Below are positions 43,375 through 53,014 of a stretch of DNA of 64,000 nucleotides, in pieces. Made by a program: the position numbers and the translations under genes. Under the pieces are notes generated by a model. It ran no database searches. It was not told the origin of the DNA and worked only from the letters and a program-made list of their open reading frames with translations. Position 1 is the first letter of the stretch; every line of letters starts with the position of its first letter. The stretch covers positions 1,034,393-1,098,392 of the forward strand of contig NZ_JAKZEU010000002.1 in NCBI RefSeq assembly GCF_024359525.1. The letters are read 5' to 3'. This DNA is from Paracoccus albicereus. GTDB taxonomy: Bacteria; Pseudomonadota; Alphaproteobacteria; Rhodobacterales; Rhodobacteraceae.

Positions 43375-43559
43375 ACTGCACCCTTATCTAAAGAACCGCG
43401 TTCCTATCGCGCGGTTCATCCTTGCTTGCAAAAGCCCTGGCCCGATCAGGACATTGCTTCACCACGGCCGGATGCGCTGTCCAGTTTGCGCGGCCTTCGT
43501 GAGGGTTTCCACGATTACGCGAGGCTGCCACCTGCGCGCATGTTTCTCGCAGTCGGCGA

Positions 43560-44750
43560 TCAAGCGGCCTTGGCCCTCTCTGCCACTGCACGTCCAGCGG
43601 CAACGCCCGAGGACCAGGCCCACTGGAAATTGTAGCCGCCAAGCCATCCGGTCACGTCGACGGCTTCGCCGATGGCATACAGCCCCGGAACGTCGCGCGC
43701 CTCCATCGTCTTGGACGAGAGCACGGCTGTCGAAATGCCGCCTGCAGTGACCTCGGCCTTGGCATAGCCCTCGGTACCCGTCGGCCGAAAGGTGAGCGCG
43801 GTGAGCATCTCTGCCGCGTCGCTCAGTTCGGCATCCGAGCAATTGCCCATTTCACGTCCGAGACCGATGCGGCTCGACATCGCTTCAGCCAAGCGGGCGG
43901 GTAGATGGCGGGAAAGCACCGCCTTGAGATGGGCGCGCGGCATGTCCTGACGCGCTGCACGCAGGACCCCGTTCGCGTCCGGCAGGACGCAAAGTGAGAC
44001 CGGCTCGCCCGGCGACCAGTAGGAGGACACCTGAAGGATCGCGGGTCCCGACAGTCCTTTGTGCGTGAACAGCGCGGCCTCGGGAAATGACATGTCACCG
44101 ACGCGCGCGACGGCCGGAAAAGCGACCCCTGGGATTGCCTTGAAGAGCGCATCATCCTGCCCGAGCGTGAAGGGCACGAGCGCAGGGCGGGGGCTCACGA
44201 CGTCGAGGCCGAAGCGACGGGCGATGTCATAGGCGATGCCGGTTGCCCCCATCTTGGGAATGGACGGACCACCCGTCGCGATCACCAACTGACGCGCCGA
44301 GGCGCACGCCACGCGAAACATCCCATCAGCATGGCCGATCTCGCCGATCGCGGTCGAGAGGCGGATCTCCACCCCACCCCGGCGGCATTCCTCCAGCAGC
44401 ATCGCGACGATCTGGCGGGCGCTGCCGTCGCAGAAGAGCTGTCCCAGCGTCTTTTCGTGCCAGGCGATGCCGTGTCTTTCCACCAGCGCGAGGAAGTCCC
44501 ACTGCGTGTAGCGTTTCAGCGCGGACTTTGCGAAATGCGGATTTTCGGACAGGAAGTTCTCAGGGCCGGTACCGTTATTGGTGAAATTGCAGCGGCCGCC
44601 ACCCGAGATGAGGATTTTCTTCCCGGGCTTCTCGGCATGGTCGATGACCAGGATGCGCGCCCCCGCCTGCCCCGCGGCCGCAGCAGCCATCAGCCCCGCG
44701 CCACCGGCCCCGAGCACGATTGCATCATAGTTCTGGTCGCTTGATGGCAC
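43560..44750 (-). CDS. HI0933 family flavoprotein (YhiN-like)
   Basis: A 396-residue FAD-binding NAD(P)-dependent oxidoreductase of the HI0933/YhiN family. The N-terminus has GAGGAGLMAAAAAGQAG and the family signature KKILISGGGRCNFTN; the C-terminus has GVDVTGWLGGYNFQWAWSSG-like residues near the FAD (here GEAVDVTGWLGGYN). Function in vivo is unassigned. It is monocistronic and diverges from the LOV kinase by 244 bases in which I see no clear promoter. Confidence 0.9.
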   Translation of the reverse strand: MPSSDQNYDAIVLGAGGAGLMAAAAAGQAGARILVIDHAEKPGKKILISGGGRCNFTNNGTGPENFLSENPHFAKSALKRYTQWDFLALVERHGIAWHEKTLGQLFCDGSARQIVAMLLEECRRGGVEIRLSTAIGEIGHADGMFRVACASARQLVIATGGPSIPKMGATGIAYDIARRFGLDVVSPRPALVPFTLGQDDALFKAIPGVAFPAVARVGDMSFPEAALFTHKGLSGPAILQVSSYWSPGEPVSLCVLPDANGVLRAARQDMPRAHLKAVLSRHLPARLAEAMSSRIGLGREMGNCSDAELSDAAEMLTALTFRPTGTEGYAKAEVTAGGISTAVLSSKTMEARDVPGLYAIGEAVDVTGWLGGYNFQWAWSSGVAAGRAVAERAKAA

Positions 44751-44994
44751 GGCGAAATCATATCCTGTTGACCGTCGCGATCCGCGTGCGACTTGCGGGC
44801 GACATTTTAATTGGCGATCGGGTTGTCGCCGCAGATATGCGCCATCTTCTCGTTAGTGAAGGGCGCATCGCTGCGCAGGGCTGCCGCTTCGGTTCGACCG
44901 GGCCTTTCCGCGGCAACACTGAAAAGCGAGTTCCAATCGCTTCCGCTTCGTGTCATCTGGGTAGGATGAAGCACGGTTTGCGGGGTATTCTTGA

Positions 44995-46110
44995 GTGAGC
45001 GATGACGAAAAGAAGCCACGCTCGCCAGACGCCGCCCCCCGCGACAGCGACCAGGCATCCAAGGCCTTCAATCTGAGCACCGTGCTGGCGCGCGAGGGTC
45101 AGGGCGAGCGTGGCTATGGCGAGCGCAGCGCCCTTCTCTTCGAACAGGCCATGGCACAAACCCGCATGGCAATCTGCCTGTCGGACCCGAACCAGGACGA
45201 CCAGCCGATCGTCTTCGCGAACCGAGCGTTCCAGGAACTGACCGGTTACGACGAGGCAGAGGTTCTGGGTCGCAACTGTCGTTTCCTGCAGGGGCCACGC
45301 ACCGACAAGGCGCAGGTTGCGCGGATCAGGGATGCCATCGACAAAGAAGAGGTCGCTGTCGTTGAACTGCTGAATTACCGCAAGAACGGCGACGTGTTCT
45401 GGAACGCGCTGCACATCGGGCCGATCTACGACGACGGCGGTTCTCTTCTGTACCTTTTCGGCAGCCAGTGGGACGTGACCGAAGTTCACGTCGCGCGTGC
45501 AGAGCAACAGCAACAAAAGCTGCTTGCGCGCGAGCTGAGCCACCGGATGAAGAACATGTTCTCGGTCATCAATGCGGTGGTCACGATGGCCGGACGCGGA
45601 AGCCCCGAAGGACGGGCCGTCGCCGACGACATCTCCGGGCGCATCCTGGCCCTTGGGCGCGCCCATGAAGCGACGCTGGAAAATGCCTCGCGGACGGAGT
45701 CCTCCGATCTTCGCCCGCTACTTGCCGAGGTCTTGTCGGCCTATGACAGTCGCGGCCAGGTCGAGATGTCGGGTGGCAGCGTCCTGCTGAGCAGTAACGT
45801 GATCTCGATGCTTGCGCTTACCCTCCACGAACTTGCCATCAATTCCGTCAAGTACGGCGCCCTGAGTACGGCGGATGGCACGGTTCGCATCGACTGGAAG
45901 GTGGTCTTCGACGACGGCGTCGAGGAAGAGAGACTGCAACTTCACTGGTGCGAAAGTGGAGGGCCGGCCATCGCAGGCCCCCCTGACAAGACCGGTCTGG
46001 GCGGCAAGATCGTCGACAATCTGATCAGCGCCGCCGAGGGCACCGTGCAACGCGACTGGAAGCGCGAAGGTCTGGAAGCCATCGTTCGCATCCCCCTGCC
46101 GCTGGATTAA
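44995..46110 (+). CDS. LOV-domain HWE histidine kinase
   Basis: A 371-residue blue-light-type kinase. The LOV domain (residues about 48-165) has GRNCRFLQG with the photoactive Cys at C95, and later Asn and Gln residues for FMN (WNALH, FGSQWD). The kinase part has H183 in ELSHRMKNMFSV, HELAINSVKYGAL and the W-x-E motif WCESGGP, which marks the HWE family. Such LOV-HWE kinases feed the PhyR-NepR-EcfG pathway in other alphaproteobacteria. The start is GTG. A broken receiver gene follows at 6 bases. Confidence 0.92.
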   Translation: MSDDEKKPRSPDAAPRDSDQASKAFNLSTVLAREGQGERGYGERSALLFEQAMAQTRMAICLSDPNQDDQPIVFANRAFQELTGYDEAEVLGRNCRFLQGPRTDKAQVARIRDAIDKEEVAVVELLNYRKNGDVFWNALHIGPIYDDGGSLLYLFGSQWDVTEVHVARAEQQQQKLLARELSHRMKNMFSVINAVVTMAGRGSPEGRAVADDISGRILALGRAHEATLENASRTESSDLRPLLAEVLSAYDSRGQVEMSGGSVLLSSNVISMLALTLHELAINSVKYGALSTADGTVRIDWKVVFDDGVEEERLQLHWCESGGPAIAGPPDKTGLGGKIVDNLISAAEGTVQRDWKREGLEAIVRIPLPLD

Positions 46111-46115
46111 GAGAC

Positions 46116-46510
46116 TTGGAATTGCAAACAGGCCGGATCACCACCCCATCCCGTCCGCTGGAGGGCGCCCGCATCCTTCTGGTCGAAGACGAAGTCATCA
46201 TCGCGATGGATCTGAAGATGAGCCTAGAGGACGCAGGTGCACCGTGATCCACGCCAGGCGGCAATCCACGGGGCTGTCGCTTGCAGCGGATGGTGACTTC
46301 GACGCCGCTATTCTCGACGTCAATCTGGGACGCAACATGACCTGCGAACCGATCGCCGAAGCGCTGCGCGAGCGCGGCGTGCCGTTCCTTCTTCACACCG
46401 GCGATCTGCAGGAATCCGGCGAGCTGGTTGAGCGGATCGGCGCGCCGATCGCCCAGAAGCCGATGGCTTCGGATAGGCTTATCGGCATGGTGTCCGAAAT
46501 ACTGGCCTGA
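46116..46510 (+). pseudogene. response regulator receiver gene, one frameshift
   Basis: Starting at TTG 46116, the frame gives ARILLVEDEVIIAMDLKMSLEDAGA, then stops at 46245-46247. The rest of the receiver continues in another frame from about 46240 (VIHARRQSTGLSLA, AAILDVNLG with the phosphoacceptor Asp, and KPMASDRL). Loss of one base near 46239-46243 explains this. It is the natural partner of the LOV kinase. Either the pair is inactivated or the base is missing from the read sequence. Confidence 0.78.
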
Positions 46511-46613
46511 ACACAGGCCTCAGTCGGGCCGCCTGATCGTAAACGTCGCCTGGTCGTCACTGTGCCCGCACTGTTGAGAGCGGTTACGGGATAAAACCGA
46601 CCTGGTACTTGCA

Positions 46614-46630
46614 TAGCTAACCATTAGCTA
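46614..46630. promoter_or_regulatory. MarR-type operator
   Basis: TAGCTAA (46614-46620), three bases, TTAGCTA (46624-46630) is a perfect palindrome 14 bases before the MarR gene. TAGCTAAC also repeats directly at 46625-46632. Palindromes of this form are normal MarR autoregulation sites. Confidence 0.6.
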
Positions 46631-46644
46631 ACTATATACTTGCG

Positions 46645-47091
46645 ATGAACAGATCTCGCGAGCCCGAAGCAGACATTCTCCCGACACTCGGCGCACTGAC
46701 ACGCAAGCTCCGTGCGCTGTTCGACGATCGCACGCAGGCATACGGATTGACCGAAGCCCGCGCGCGTCTGCTTCTTCGCCTGTCGCAAAACGGACCGATG
46801 ACGCAATCCGAACTGGCCGATGCGATGGGGGTCGAGCCGCCGACGATGGTCAGGCTGATCGACGGGATGGAAGCCACCGGGGCGGTCAGACGCGAAGTCG
46901 TTCCCGGCGACCGGCGTCAGCGCCATGTTCTTCTGACAGAAGCGGCCCAGGCACAGGCCGAGAGTGTACAGGCGCTAACCGATCAACTCCGTTCCGATGT
47001 CCTGCAAGGGATTGCGCCAGAGGATGTCGCCGTCACGCAGCGCGTTCTACGCCAAATGCTCGAAAACGTGGCGAAGGCCAGCCAGTCATGA
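46645..47091 (+). CDS. MarR family transcriptional regulator
   Basis: A 148-residue MarR protein. The winged helix spans residues about 40-100 (MTQSELADAMGVEPPTMVRL, then the wing VPGDRRQRHVLLT). It overlaps the MFS gene by 4 bases (ATGA), so it is first gene of the efflux operon and likely represses it until a toxic ligand binds. Confidence 0.92.
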   Translation: MNRSREPEADILPTLGALTRKLRALFDDRTQAYGLTEARARLLLRLSQNGPMTQSELADAMGVEPPTMVRLIDGMEATGAVRREVVPGDRRQRHVLLTEAAQAQAESVQALTDQLRSDVLQGIAPEDVAVTQRVLRQMLENVAKASQS

Positions 47092-48854
47092 AACGGGCTC
47101 TCACAATTGGCGAAGATTTGAGGGGTCCAGACCAGAAGATCCGCGGATCTGCGCCCCAGCCTTCGCAAATCGAAGCGGACCAGCGCGTGACGGGCGAGCA
47201 GAATGCTCCTCCCCCGCCATCAGCCCCCGCAATGTCCCCCTGGCGTGCCTGCGGCTATTTCGCGACGGCTATCGTTCTGGCCTTGGCGCAGGGCTATGGC
47301 CAATCGGTCATCTCGGCCAATGCACAGCAGCTTCAAGGCAGCCTCGACACGACGCAGGCCGAAACCGCCTGGCTGACCGCAGCCTACATGGCACCCAACG
47401 CCTCCCTGACGCTGGCGTTGATCAAAATTCGTGGGCAGTTCGGAATCAGGCGCTTTGCCGAGGTTTCGATCGTCGGCTTCGTGGCGGCTGCGGCACTAAA
47501 TTTCTGGGCCGAGGGATTTGGTCCCGAGCTCGCCGTGCGGTTCCTGTCGGGCGTCGCCGCCGCGCCGATGACGTCTCTCGCCTTCCTCTACATGCTTGAG
47601 CCTCTGCCGCCGCATCGCAAGATGAATATCGGCCTTTCTGCGGCGCTGACCGTCATCTTCATGGGCTCTCCCGTCACTCGCCTCATCTCGCCTCATCTTC
47701 TCGATATCGGTCTCTGGCACGCGCTGACCAGCCTGGAGGTTGCGATGGCCGCAATCGGGCTTGGGCTGATCTACCTTCTGCCGTTGAAGACTCCGCCGAC
47801 GCCAATGCGCATCGAAGCGGGCGACGTCATCTCTTTCTTTTTCGTTGCCGTCAGCTTCGGCTGCCTGGCGGTGGCGGCCGTCACGGGTCCGATCTATTGG
47901 TGGACAGAACAGGCCTGGCTCGGCCTCTTGCTCGCCATCGGCATTGGCGCCTTCGCCATCGCTGCATGCATCGAGCTGAATCGCCAGGAACCTCTGCTGG
48001 ACATTCGCTGGCTTGCCAGCCCCGCCATCCTGCACTTCACCGCCGCGATCCTGCTGTTCAGACTGGTGTTGAGCGAACAGACATCCGGCGCGGCCGGGCT
48101 CTTCCGCTCACTGGGGCTGCTCAATGAGCAGATGCAGGGTTTGTGGCTCGTCGTGATCGCCGCAACATTGCTGGGCGGTGCGATCTGTGCCGTGATGTTG
48201 AAGCCGGGGCGCGAGGTCCCGTTCCACATCGTCGCTTTGTCGCTTCTCATCGTGGGATCGCTGCTGGATTCCCGATCGACAACTCAGACCGTGCCCTCGG
48301 ACATGTATCTGTCGCAGGCGATGGTCGGCCTCGCTTCTGCATTGTTTTTGCCGCCGGCGCTGCTGTCGGGCCTTATGTCAGCCTTGGCGAAGGGCCCGAA
48401 TTATATCCTGACTTTCGTCATCGTTTTCCTGACCACGCAGAAGTTGGGCGGGATTTTCGGTGGCGCCATCTTCGCCAGCTTCGTCCAGGTCCGGCAACGG
48501 CTTCACGCCGAGCGATTGGCGGACACTCTGTCCGGCACCGACGCGCTGGTCGCCGATCGCCTGTCGACATCTGCCAGAGCCTTGTCGGCACAAGTCGGTG
48601 ATCCCGCATTGGCCTCTGCACAAGCAGCGTCTCAGCTTGGCGCCACCGTGCAAGCCCAGGCATCCGTCATGGCCTACAACGATGCATTCGTGATGATCGC
48701 GGCGGCATCGTCTGCGGCGCTGATGCTGCTGGTGGCTCATGCCATGATCAGAAGCTGGCGTGATCGCGCCTCCTCCATCGCGCCGGACGCTGCAAACGAC
48801 GGTGCGCGCGACGACTTACCCACATCCGAACAGCCGCAGGCGCAGGCCGCCTGA
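47088..48854 (+). CDS. MFS efflux transporter (DHA2/EmrB-like)
   Basis: A 588-residue transporter with about fourteen hydrophobic segments starting near residue 52, after a hydrophilic N-terminal extension of about 48 residues. TAYMAPNASLTLAL and RFLSGVAAAPMTSLAF correspond to the first helices of EmrB-like pumps. The pattern is that of proton-driven multidrug efflux. A shorter start at 47232 would remove the extension. The HlyD partner follows. Confidence 0.86.
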   Translation: MKRALTIGEDLRGPDQKIRGSAPQPSQIEADQRVTGEQNAPPPPSAPAMSPWRACGYFATAIVLALAQGYGQSVISANAQQLQGSLDTTQAETAWLTAAYMAPNASLTLALIKIRGQFGIRRFAEVSIVGFVAAAALNFWAEGFGPELAVRFLSGVAAAPMTSLAFLYMLEPLPPHRKMNIGLSAALTVIFMGSPVTRLISPHLLDIGLWHALTSLEVAMAAIGLGLIYLLPLKTPPTPMRIEAGDVISFFFVAVSFGCLAVAAVTGPIYWWTEQAWLGLLLAIGIGAFAIAACIELNRQEPLLDIRWLASPAILHFTAAILLFRLVLSEQTSGAAGLFRSLGLLNEQMQGLWLVVIAATLLGGAICAVMLKPGREVPFHIVALSLLIVGSLLDSRSTTQTVPSDMYLSQAMVGLASALFLPPALLSGLMSALAKGPNYILTFVIVFLTTQKLGGIFGGAIFASFVQVRQRLHAERLADTLSGTDALVADRLSTSARALSAQVGDPALASAQAASQLGATVQAQASVMAYNDAFVMIAAASSAALMLLVAHAMIRSWRDRASSIAPDAANDGARDDLPTSEQPQAQAA

Positions 48855-48868
48855 TCCGAGGTGAACAG

Positions 48869-49918
48869 ATGCTTTCCAGATTGACCCGGCACATTGCCAC
48901 GCTCATCGCCGCCGTTGTCGGCATCCTTGGTACCGTCGGCGTGCTTTACGCTTGGGGATTACCGCCCTTCGCGAACGATGCACGGCTGACAGAGGACGCC
49001 TATGTGCGCGGAACGGTAACCTTCCTTGCACCACAGGTTTCTGGTGCCGTCGTCGAAGTGGCCGTGAATGATTACGAAGACGTCGAAGCCGGCCAGTTGT
49101 TGGTCAGATTGGACGATTCCCTTTATGCCCAGCGGCTCGCACAGGCCAAGGCTCAATTCGACTCGGCGAATGCCGGTCTGGCAAGCGCTCGCCAGGAACG
49201 CCTCGCCGCAGAAGCGAAGGTCGAATCCGCAGACGCGGGGGTCCAGTCGGCCAGAGCCGCGCTTGAGGTGAGCAAGGATGAGCGCGACCGGACGGCAGAG
49301 TTGCGCAACCGAAACGTCGTCACCGAACGGGATGCGCAGAACCAGCAATTGGCCTTCGATCAAGCCCAGGCCGTCCTGCTTCAAGCCGAAGCCCAGGCAG
49401 CGACAGCGCGTCAGGATGTCGAACTTGTGGCGGTAGAGCGTGAGGCGCGCGCGGCCGCCGTCGAAGAGGCCCGAGCCGCGGTCAACCTGGCGCGCCTCGA
49501 CCTTGAGCACACGCGTATCGTGGCGCCGATGGATGGCAAGCTGGGCGAGATCTCGGCGCGAGTGGGCGAATACGTCGCGCCGGGAACCCGACTTGCCTCG
49601 CTGGTGCCGGAGCGGAAATGGATCGTTGCGAACTTCAAGGAAACCGAACTGGCGGGAATGGAAGTCGGCGATCCGATCACGTTCAGCGTCGATGCCCTGG
49701 GTGAAGCAGCGTTGACCGGACGGATCGAGAATTTTTCGCCCGCGACCGGATCAGAATTCAGCGTACTGGGCAGTTCCAACGCGACCGGCAACTTCATCAA
49801 AATCTCGCGCCGTCTCCCCGTCCGGATCGCGATTGACCCCGATCAACCGCTTGTCGAGCGGCTTGTTCCGGGCATGTCAGTGGTGGTTCGGGTCGATTTG
49901 GACGACGCGGAATTGTGA
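48869..49918 (+). CDS. HlyD/EmrA-like membrane fusion protein
   Basis: A 349-residue periplasmic adaptor. One N-terminal membrane anchor (residues about 9-30), a biotinyl-lipoyl-like half (VTFLAPQVSGAVVEVAVND), a long coiled coil (about 80-205), the second half (RIVAPMDGKLGEISARVGEYV) and a beta-barrel domain follow in order. It links the MFS pump to an outer-membrane channel; none is encoded here. Confidence 0.92.
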   Translation: MLSRLTRHIATLIAAVVGILGTVGVLYAWGLPPFANDARLTEDAYVRGTVTFLAPQVSGAVVEVAVNDYEDVEAGQLLVRLDDSLYAQRLAQAKAQFDSANAGLASARQERLAAEAKVESADAGVQSARAALEVSKDERDRTAELRNRNVVTERDAQNQQLAFDQAQAVLLQAEAQAATARQDVELVAVEREARAAAVEEARAAVNLARLDLEHTRIVAPMDGKLGEISARVGEYVAPGTRLASLVPERKWIVANFKETELAGMEVGDPITFSVDALGEAALTGRIENFSPATGSEFSVLGSSNATGNFIKISRRLPVRIAIDPDQPLVERLVPGMSVVVRVDLDDAEL

Positions 49919-49965
49919 GGGTGAATCTTGAGATCGTTCCGTCCGAAGACCTGAAGCAGTGGCCG

Positions 49966-52446
49966 TCATGGCGCCAAATTGTCGATTCGGTCGAGCCGTG
50001 CCGCGATCTCCGTCCGGATGTCACCTTCGCCCGTAAGCTCTTCTTCCAACCGGACAAGTTCATCGCGAAGAGCCGCAAGGCCGATCAGGGCAACCGCACC
50101 CGCCATCTTGTGCGCAAGACGGGCTGCCTCGACACGGCGCTGCGGCTCCGGCGCTATATCCTTGAGCGACTGAAGGCTTTCGTGAAATTCCTGACGGATG
50201 CGGGGTAATACCTTGTCGGCCTGGGCTTCACCGATATTCGCCGCGAGATAGCGTCGTGCTTCATCTTGTCGCACAGGGCTGGGCGGGTCGTCAGCAAGGC
50301 TGTCCAGCAGAAGATCCAGCGCGCGGAAGGAAAGCGGCTTGGCAAGCACCGCATTCATGCCGGCGGCATGGAAGCGTGCCTCGTCCTCTTCTCTGACATG
50401 GGCGGTCAGAGCAACGATCGGGACGTCTTTGTTCGGCCCTTCGCTGCGGATCAGACGCGAGGCTGCGACACCGTCCAGCAGGGGCATGCTGATGTCCATG
50501 AAGATCACGTCGAACCGCTGATCGCGCGCCAGCAAGACGCCTTCCTGACCGTCCACGGCCTCGACCACGTGGCAGCTTCGGGCCTCCAGCATTCCGCGAA
50601 CGACCATGCGGTTGACCTCGTTATCCTCGATAACCAGAACCTTGCGGTCAGTTTGGGCCGCCGCCGAGATAGACGTTGCCTCGTGTGGCAGGTCGCTCAT
50701 CTCGGGCTGGTTCGCAAACGGCAGCGTCAGGACAAAGCAGGCACCCTGCCCCCGTTCGCTTTCGATCCGGATGTTTCCTTTCATCAACCTTGTCAAACGG
50801 CGCACGATCCCAAGACCAAGTCCCGTGCCCTCGACATTGCGGTTGAACGAGGCATCCAGCGTCACGAAATCCTCGAAGACGCGCTCTTGATCTTCAGGCG
50901 CGATGCCGATGCCCGTGTCTCGGACCCGGAACTCGACCTGTCCCGCAGTCCGACGATCAATGATGACGTCGATCCTGCCGTTCTGGGTGAACTTGATCGC
51001 ATTGCCCACAAGGTTGATCAGGATCTGGGTCAGCCGCGCAGGATCTCCAAGCACTGGCATGCCATCTGAACCATCCGTCCGCACCGAAAGCTCGTTCCCG
51101 CGCCGCAGCGCCTTCGCGCGCAGCGAATCGAGCAAGTCACGGACAAGCTTGGACGGACCGAAAGGCACCTCTTCCAAGCGCAGTGCGCCCGCATCGGCCC
51201 GCGCGATGTCGAGGACGGAATTGACATGTGCCAGCAAAAGCTCGCCGGAACGGGTCATGACGTCCACGTAGCGACGCTGTTCTTCGCCCAACGGCGTCAT
51301 CGCGAGCAGGTCGAGCGTCCCCAGAAGACCGTTCAGCGGCGTGCGCATCTCGTGGCTCATCACGGTCAACATCTCGTCCTTGGAACGCTCGCCTGCCAGC
51401 GCCTGATCGCGCGCGCGGATCAGTTCGTCGGCCTCTTCGACCTGGCGGGTGATATCGCGCACGAACGCCACCATGACCGGACCCGTATCGCTCGGGGCCC
51501 GGGCGACGGTCGCTTCGATGGGAAAGATCTCGCCTGACTTGCGCATGGCGCTGGCCTGCGTCGCTGCGCCGAACGCTGTCGCCACCGACGGCATGTCACT
51601 CAGGAACTCCAGCGTCTCGATGCGCGCGGCCTCTGGCACGATCAGCGACAGCATGTCCGCATTGACGGCTTCAGCGGCCGAGTAGCCGTAGATCCGTTCA
51701 GCCGCTTCGTTGAAATCGACGATGCGCCCATTTGGGTCTGCCACCACGATCGCATCGGGACAGGTTGCGATGACGGTCTGCAGCCGTGCGTGGGTCGTGG
51801 CAATGTGCGCGGCCTGCCGTCGCGCGCGGTTCGCCATCACCACGAGAGCCGTGACAACGACGGTGATAGCGACGGCCATCAGCCCGACCAGCAAAGCCAG
51901 ATCGCGCATGGTCGAGGACAATTGTTCGCGCTGTCGATCGGAATCATCAGAGAACAGGCGCACGCCGTCAAGCGAGGCTGACCGCACGGCGGGACGAAGC
52001 GCCGCGATGCGCGCGCCCAGTGAAGGCAACGCCTGACGGAGTTCCGGATCGGCCGCGTCGATCGCAGGAATCGCGTCATCCAGGACCGCAGAAATCTGGG
52101 CGAGCGCGGCACCAGCCGCCTCGTTCTGCCGAAGCGACTCGAAGACACGTCCCGTCGTCAGCGTGCGAAGCCTGGAATAGAACACGTCGAACCGTGACCT
52201 GACCTCGGCAAGGGCCTCGGGATCGGAAGGGGTGTCCGATGCGTCGGAGATCGCCACCAGAAGCGCCAGCAACTCGACCTCGGTCTGCGCCAGCGACCAT
52301 TGCGTGCTGTCGGTGTTGGCCGTGGCGAGGTGTTCGATCTGACGGCGGGCATCGGCGCTTATCTGCCAGACAACAAAAGCGCAGGCCGCGATCGACAGGA
52401 CAAGGAAGACGAGAACTTTCTGCTGCGTCAGCCTGATTACGCTCAT
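49966..52446 (-). CDS. hybrid histidine kinase (PAS-HisKA-HATPase-REC-Hpt)
   Basis: An 826-residue kinase. A periplasmic sensor domain (about residues 30-180) lies between two helices. A PAS domain (about 215-335), HisKA with H365 (VMSHEMRTPLNG), HATPase (NLVGNAIKFTQNG, DTGIGIAPED, GTGLGLGIV), a receiver with D651 (IFMDISMPLLDG) and a C-terminal Hpt with H779 (AHKMAGAVALIG) follow. This complete phosphorelay could pass phosphate to the LuxR regulator encoded divergently. Its start overlaps the upstream periplasmic protein gene by 4 bases. Confidence 0.93.
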   Translation of the reverse strand: MSVIRLTQQKVLVFLVLSIAACAFVVWQISADARRQIEHLATANTDSTQWSLAQTEVELLALLVAISDASDTPSDPEALAEVRSRFDVFYSRLRTLTTGRVFESLRQNEAAGAALAQISAVLDDAIPAIDAADPELRQALPSLGARIAALRPAVRSASLDGVRLFSDDSDRQREQLSSTMRDLALLVGLMAVAITVVVTALVVMANRARRQAAHIATTHARLQTVIATCPDAIVVADPNGRIVDFNEAAERIYGYSAAEAVNADMLSLIVPEAARIETLEFLSDMPSVATAFGAATQASAMRKSGEIFPIEATVARAPSDTGPVMVAFVRDITRQVEEADELIRARDQALAGERSKDEMLTVMSHEMRTPLNGLLGTLDLLAMTPLGEEQRRYVDVMTRSGELLLAHVNSVLDIARADAGALRLEEVPFGPSKLVRDLLDSLRAKALRRGNELSVRTDGSDGMPVLGDPARLTQILINLVGNAIKFTQNGRIDVIIDRRTAGQVEFRVRDTGIGIAPEDQERVFEDFVTLDASFNRNVEGTGLGLGIVRRLTRLMKGNIRIESERGQGACFVLTLPFANQPEMSDLPHEATSISAAAQTDRKVLVIEDNEVNRMVVRGMLEARSCHVVEAVDGQEGVLLARDQRFDVIFMDISMPLLDGVAASRLIRSEGPNKDVPIVALTAHVREEDEARFHAAGMNAVLAKPLSFRALDLLLDSLADDPPSPVRQDEARRYLAANIGEAQADKVLPRIRQEFHESLQSLKDIAPEPQRRVEAARLAHKMAGAVALIGLAALRDELVRLEEELTGEGDIRTEIAARLDRIDNLAP

Positions 52447-52940
52447 TCGGTTTCAGTCACGCTGATGCGGTCCAATTGCCAGATGCTCTGCGAATAAATC
52501 ACCTCTGTCCGATATTGCTCAGCGGAATCATACGGAAACACGATCCACAGGGGGCCCTTGTCGCGAACCGACATCTCTTCCCCATCCATCCAGTAAGCGA
52601 CAATCGGAACCTCGGGCTGGATTTCATCCAGGGGAATGCTGATCGAATAATCGTTGATCGCGGTGGCGGCAATTGCGCCCTCTGATCCCGCCCCGGTCCC
52701 AATCCCCGCATCGGCAAGAAGAGTGGCCAGCGGAACACCGGTGAAGCGGTGAACTCCTTCGGTCCAGATCGTCGTCGTCTCGACCTCCGCCTCGCCCAGA
52801 GCCTTGAGCGACGACAGATCGTAGCTGCGGGATTTGTCTTGAACCTCAACAGTCAGAAGCGGGGCGTCTTGTGCGAATGCCGGCGCGACCAAAAGCGCAC
52901 TGGAAAGGATAAGGGCAGCACGACTGACAAGATATGACAT
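52443..52940 (-). CDS. periplasmic SUOX-fold-like protein without cysteine
   Basis: A 165-residue secreted protein (signal peptide about 1-23, AFA-QD). The body resembles the oxidoreductase molybdopterin-binding domain: FTGVPLATLLADAG, AINDYSISIPLDE, MDGEEMSVRDKGPLWIVFPYD. There is no Cys anywhere, so the Cys that ligates molybdenum in sulfite oxidases is missing. It is co-transcribed with the hybrid kinase (4-base overlap) and likely acts as its periplasmic sensing partner rather than as an enzyme. Confidence 0.82.
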   Translation of the reverse strand: MSYLVSRAALILSSALLVAPAFAQDAPLLTVEVQDKSRSYDLSSLKALGEAEVETTTIWTEGVHRFTGVPLATLLADAGIGTGAGSEGAIAATAINDYSISIPLDEIQPEVPIVAYWMDGEEMSVRDKGPLWIVFPYDSAEQYRTEVIYSQSIWQLDRISVTETE

Positions 52941-53014
52941 GGATTTGGTCCGATCAGAATTAGGTTGGCAGAGATCGGTTTCGCATGGCGAATGGAAAAA
53001 CGCAGCAAATCATT

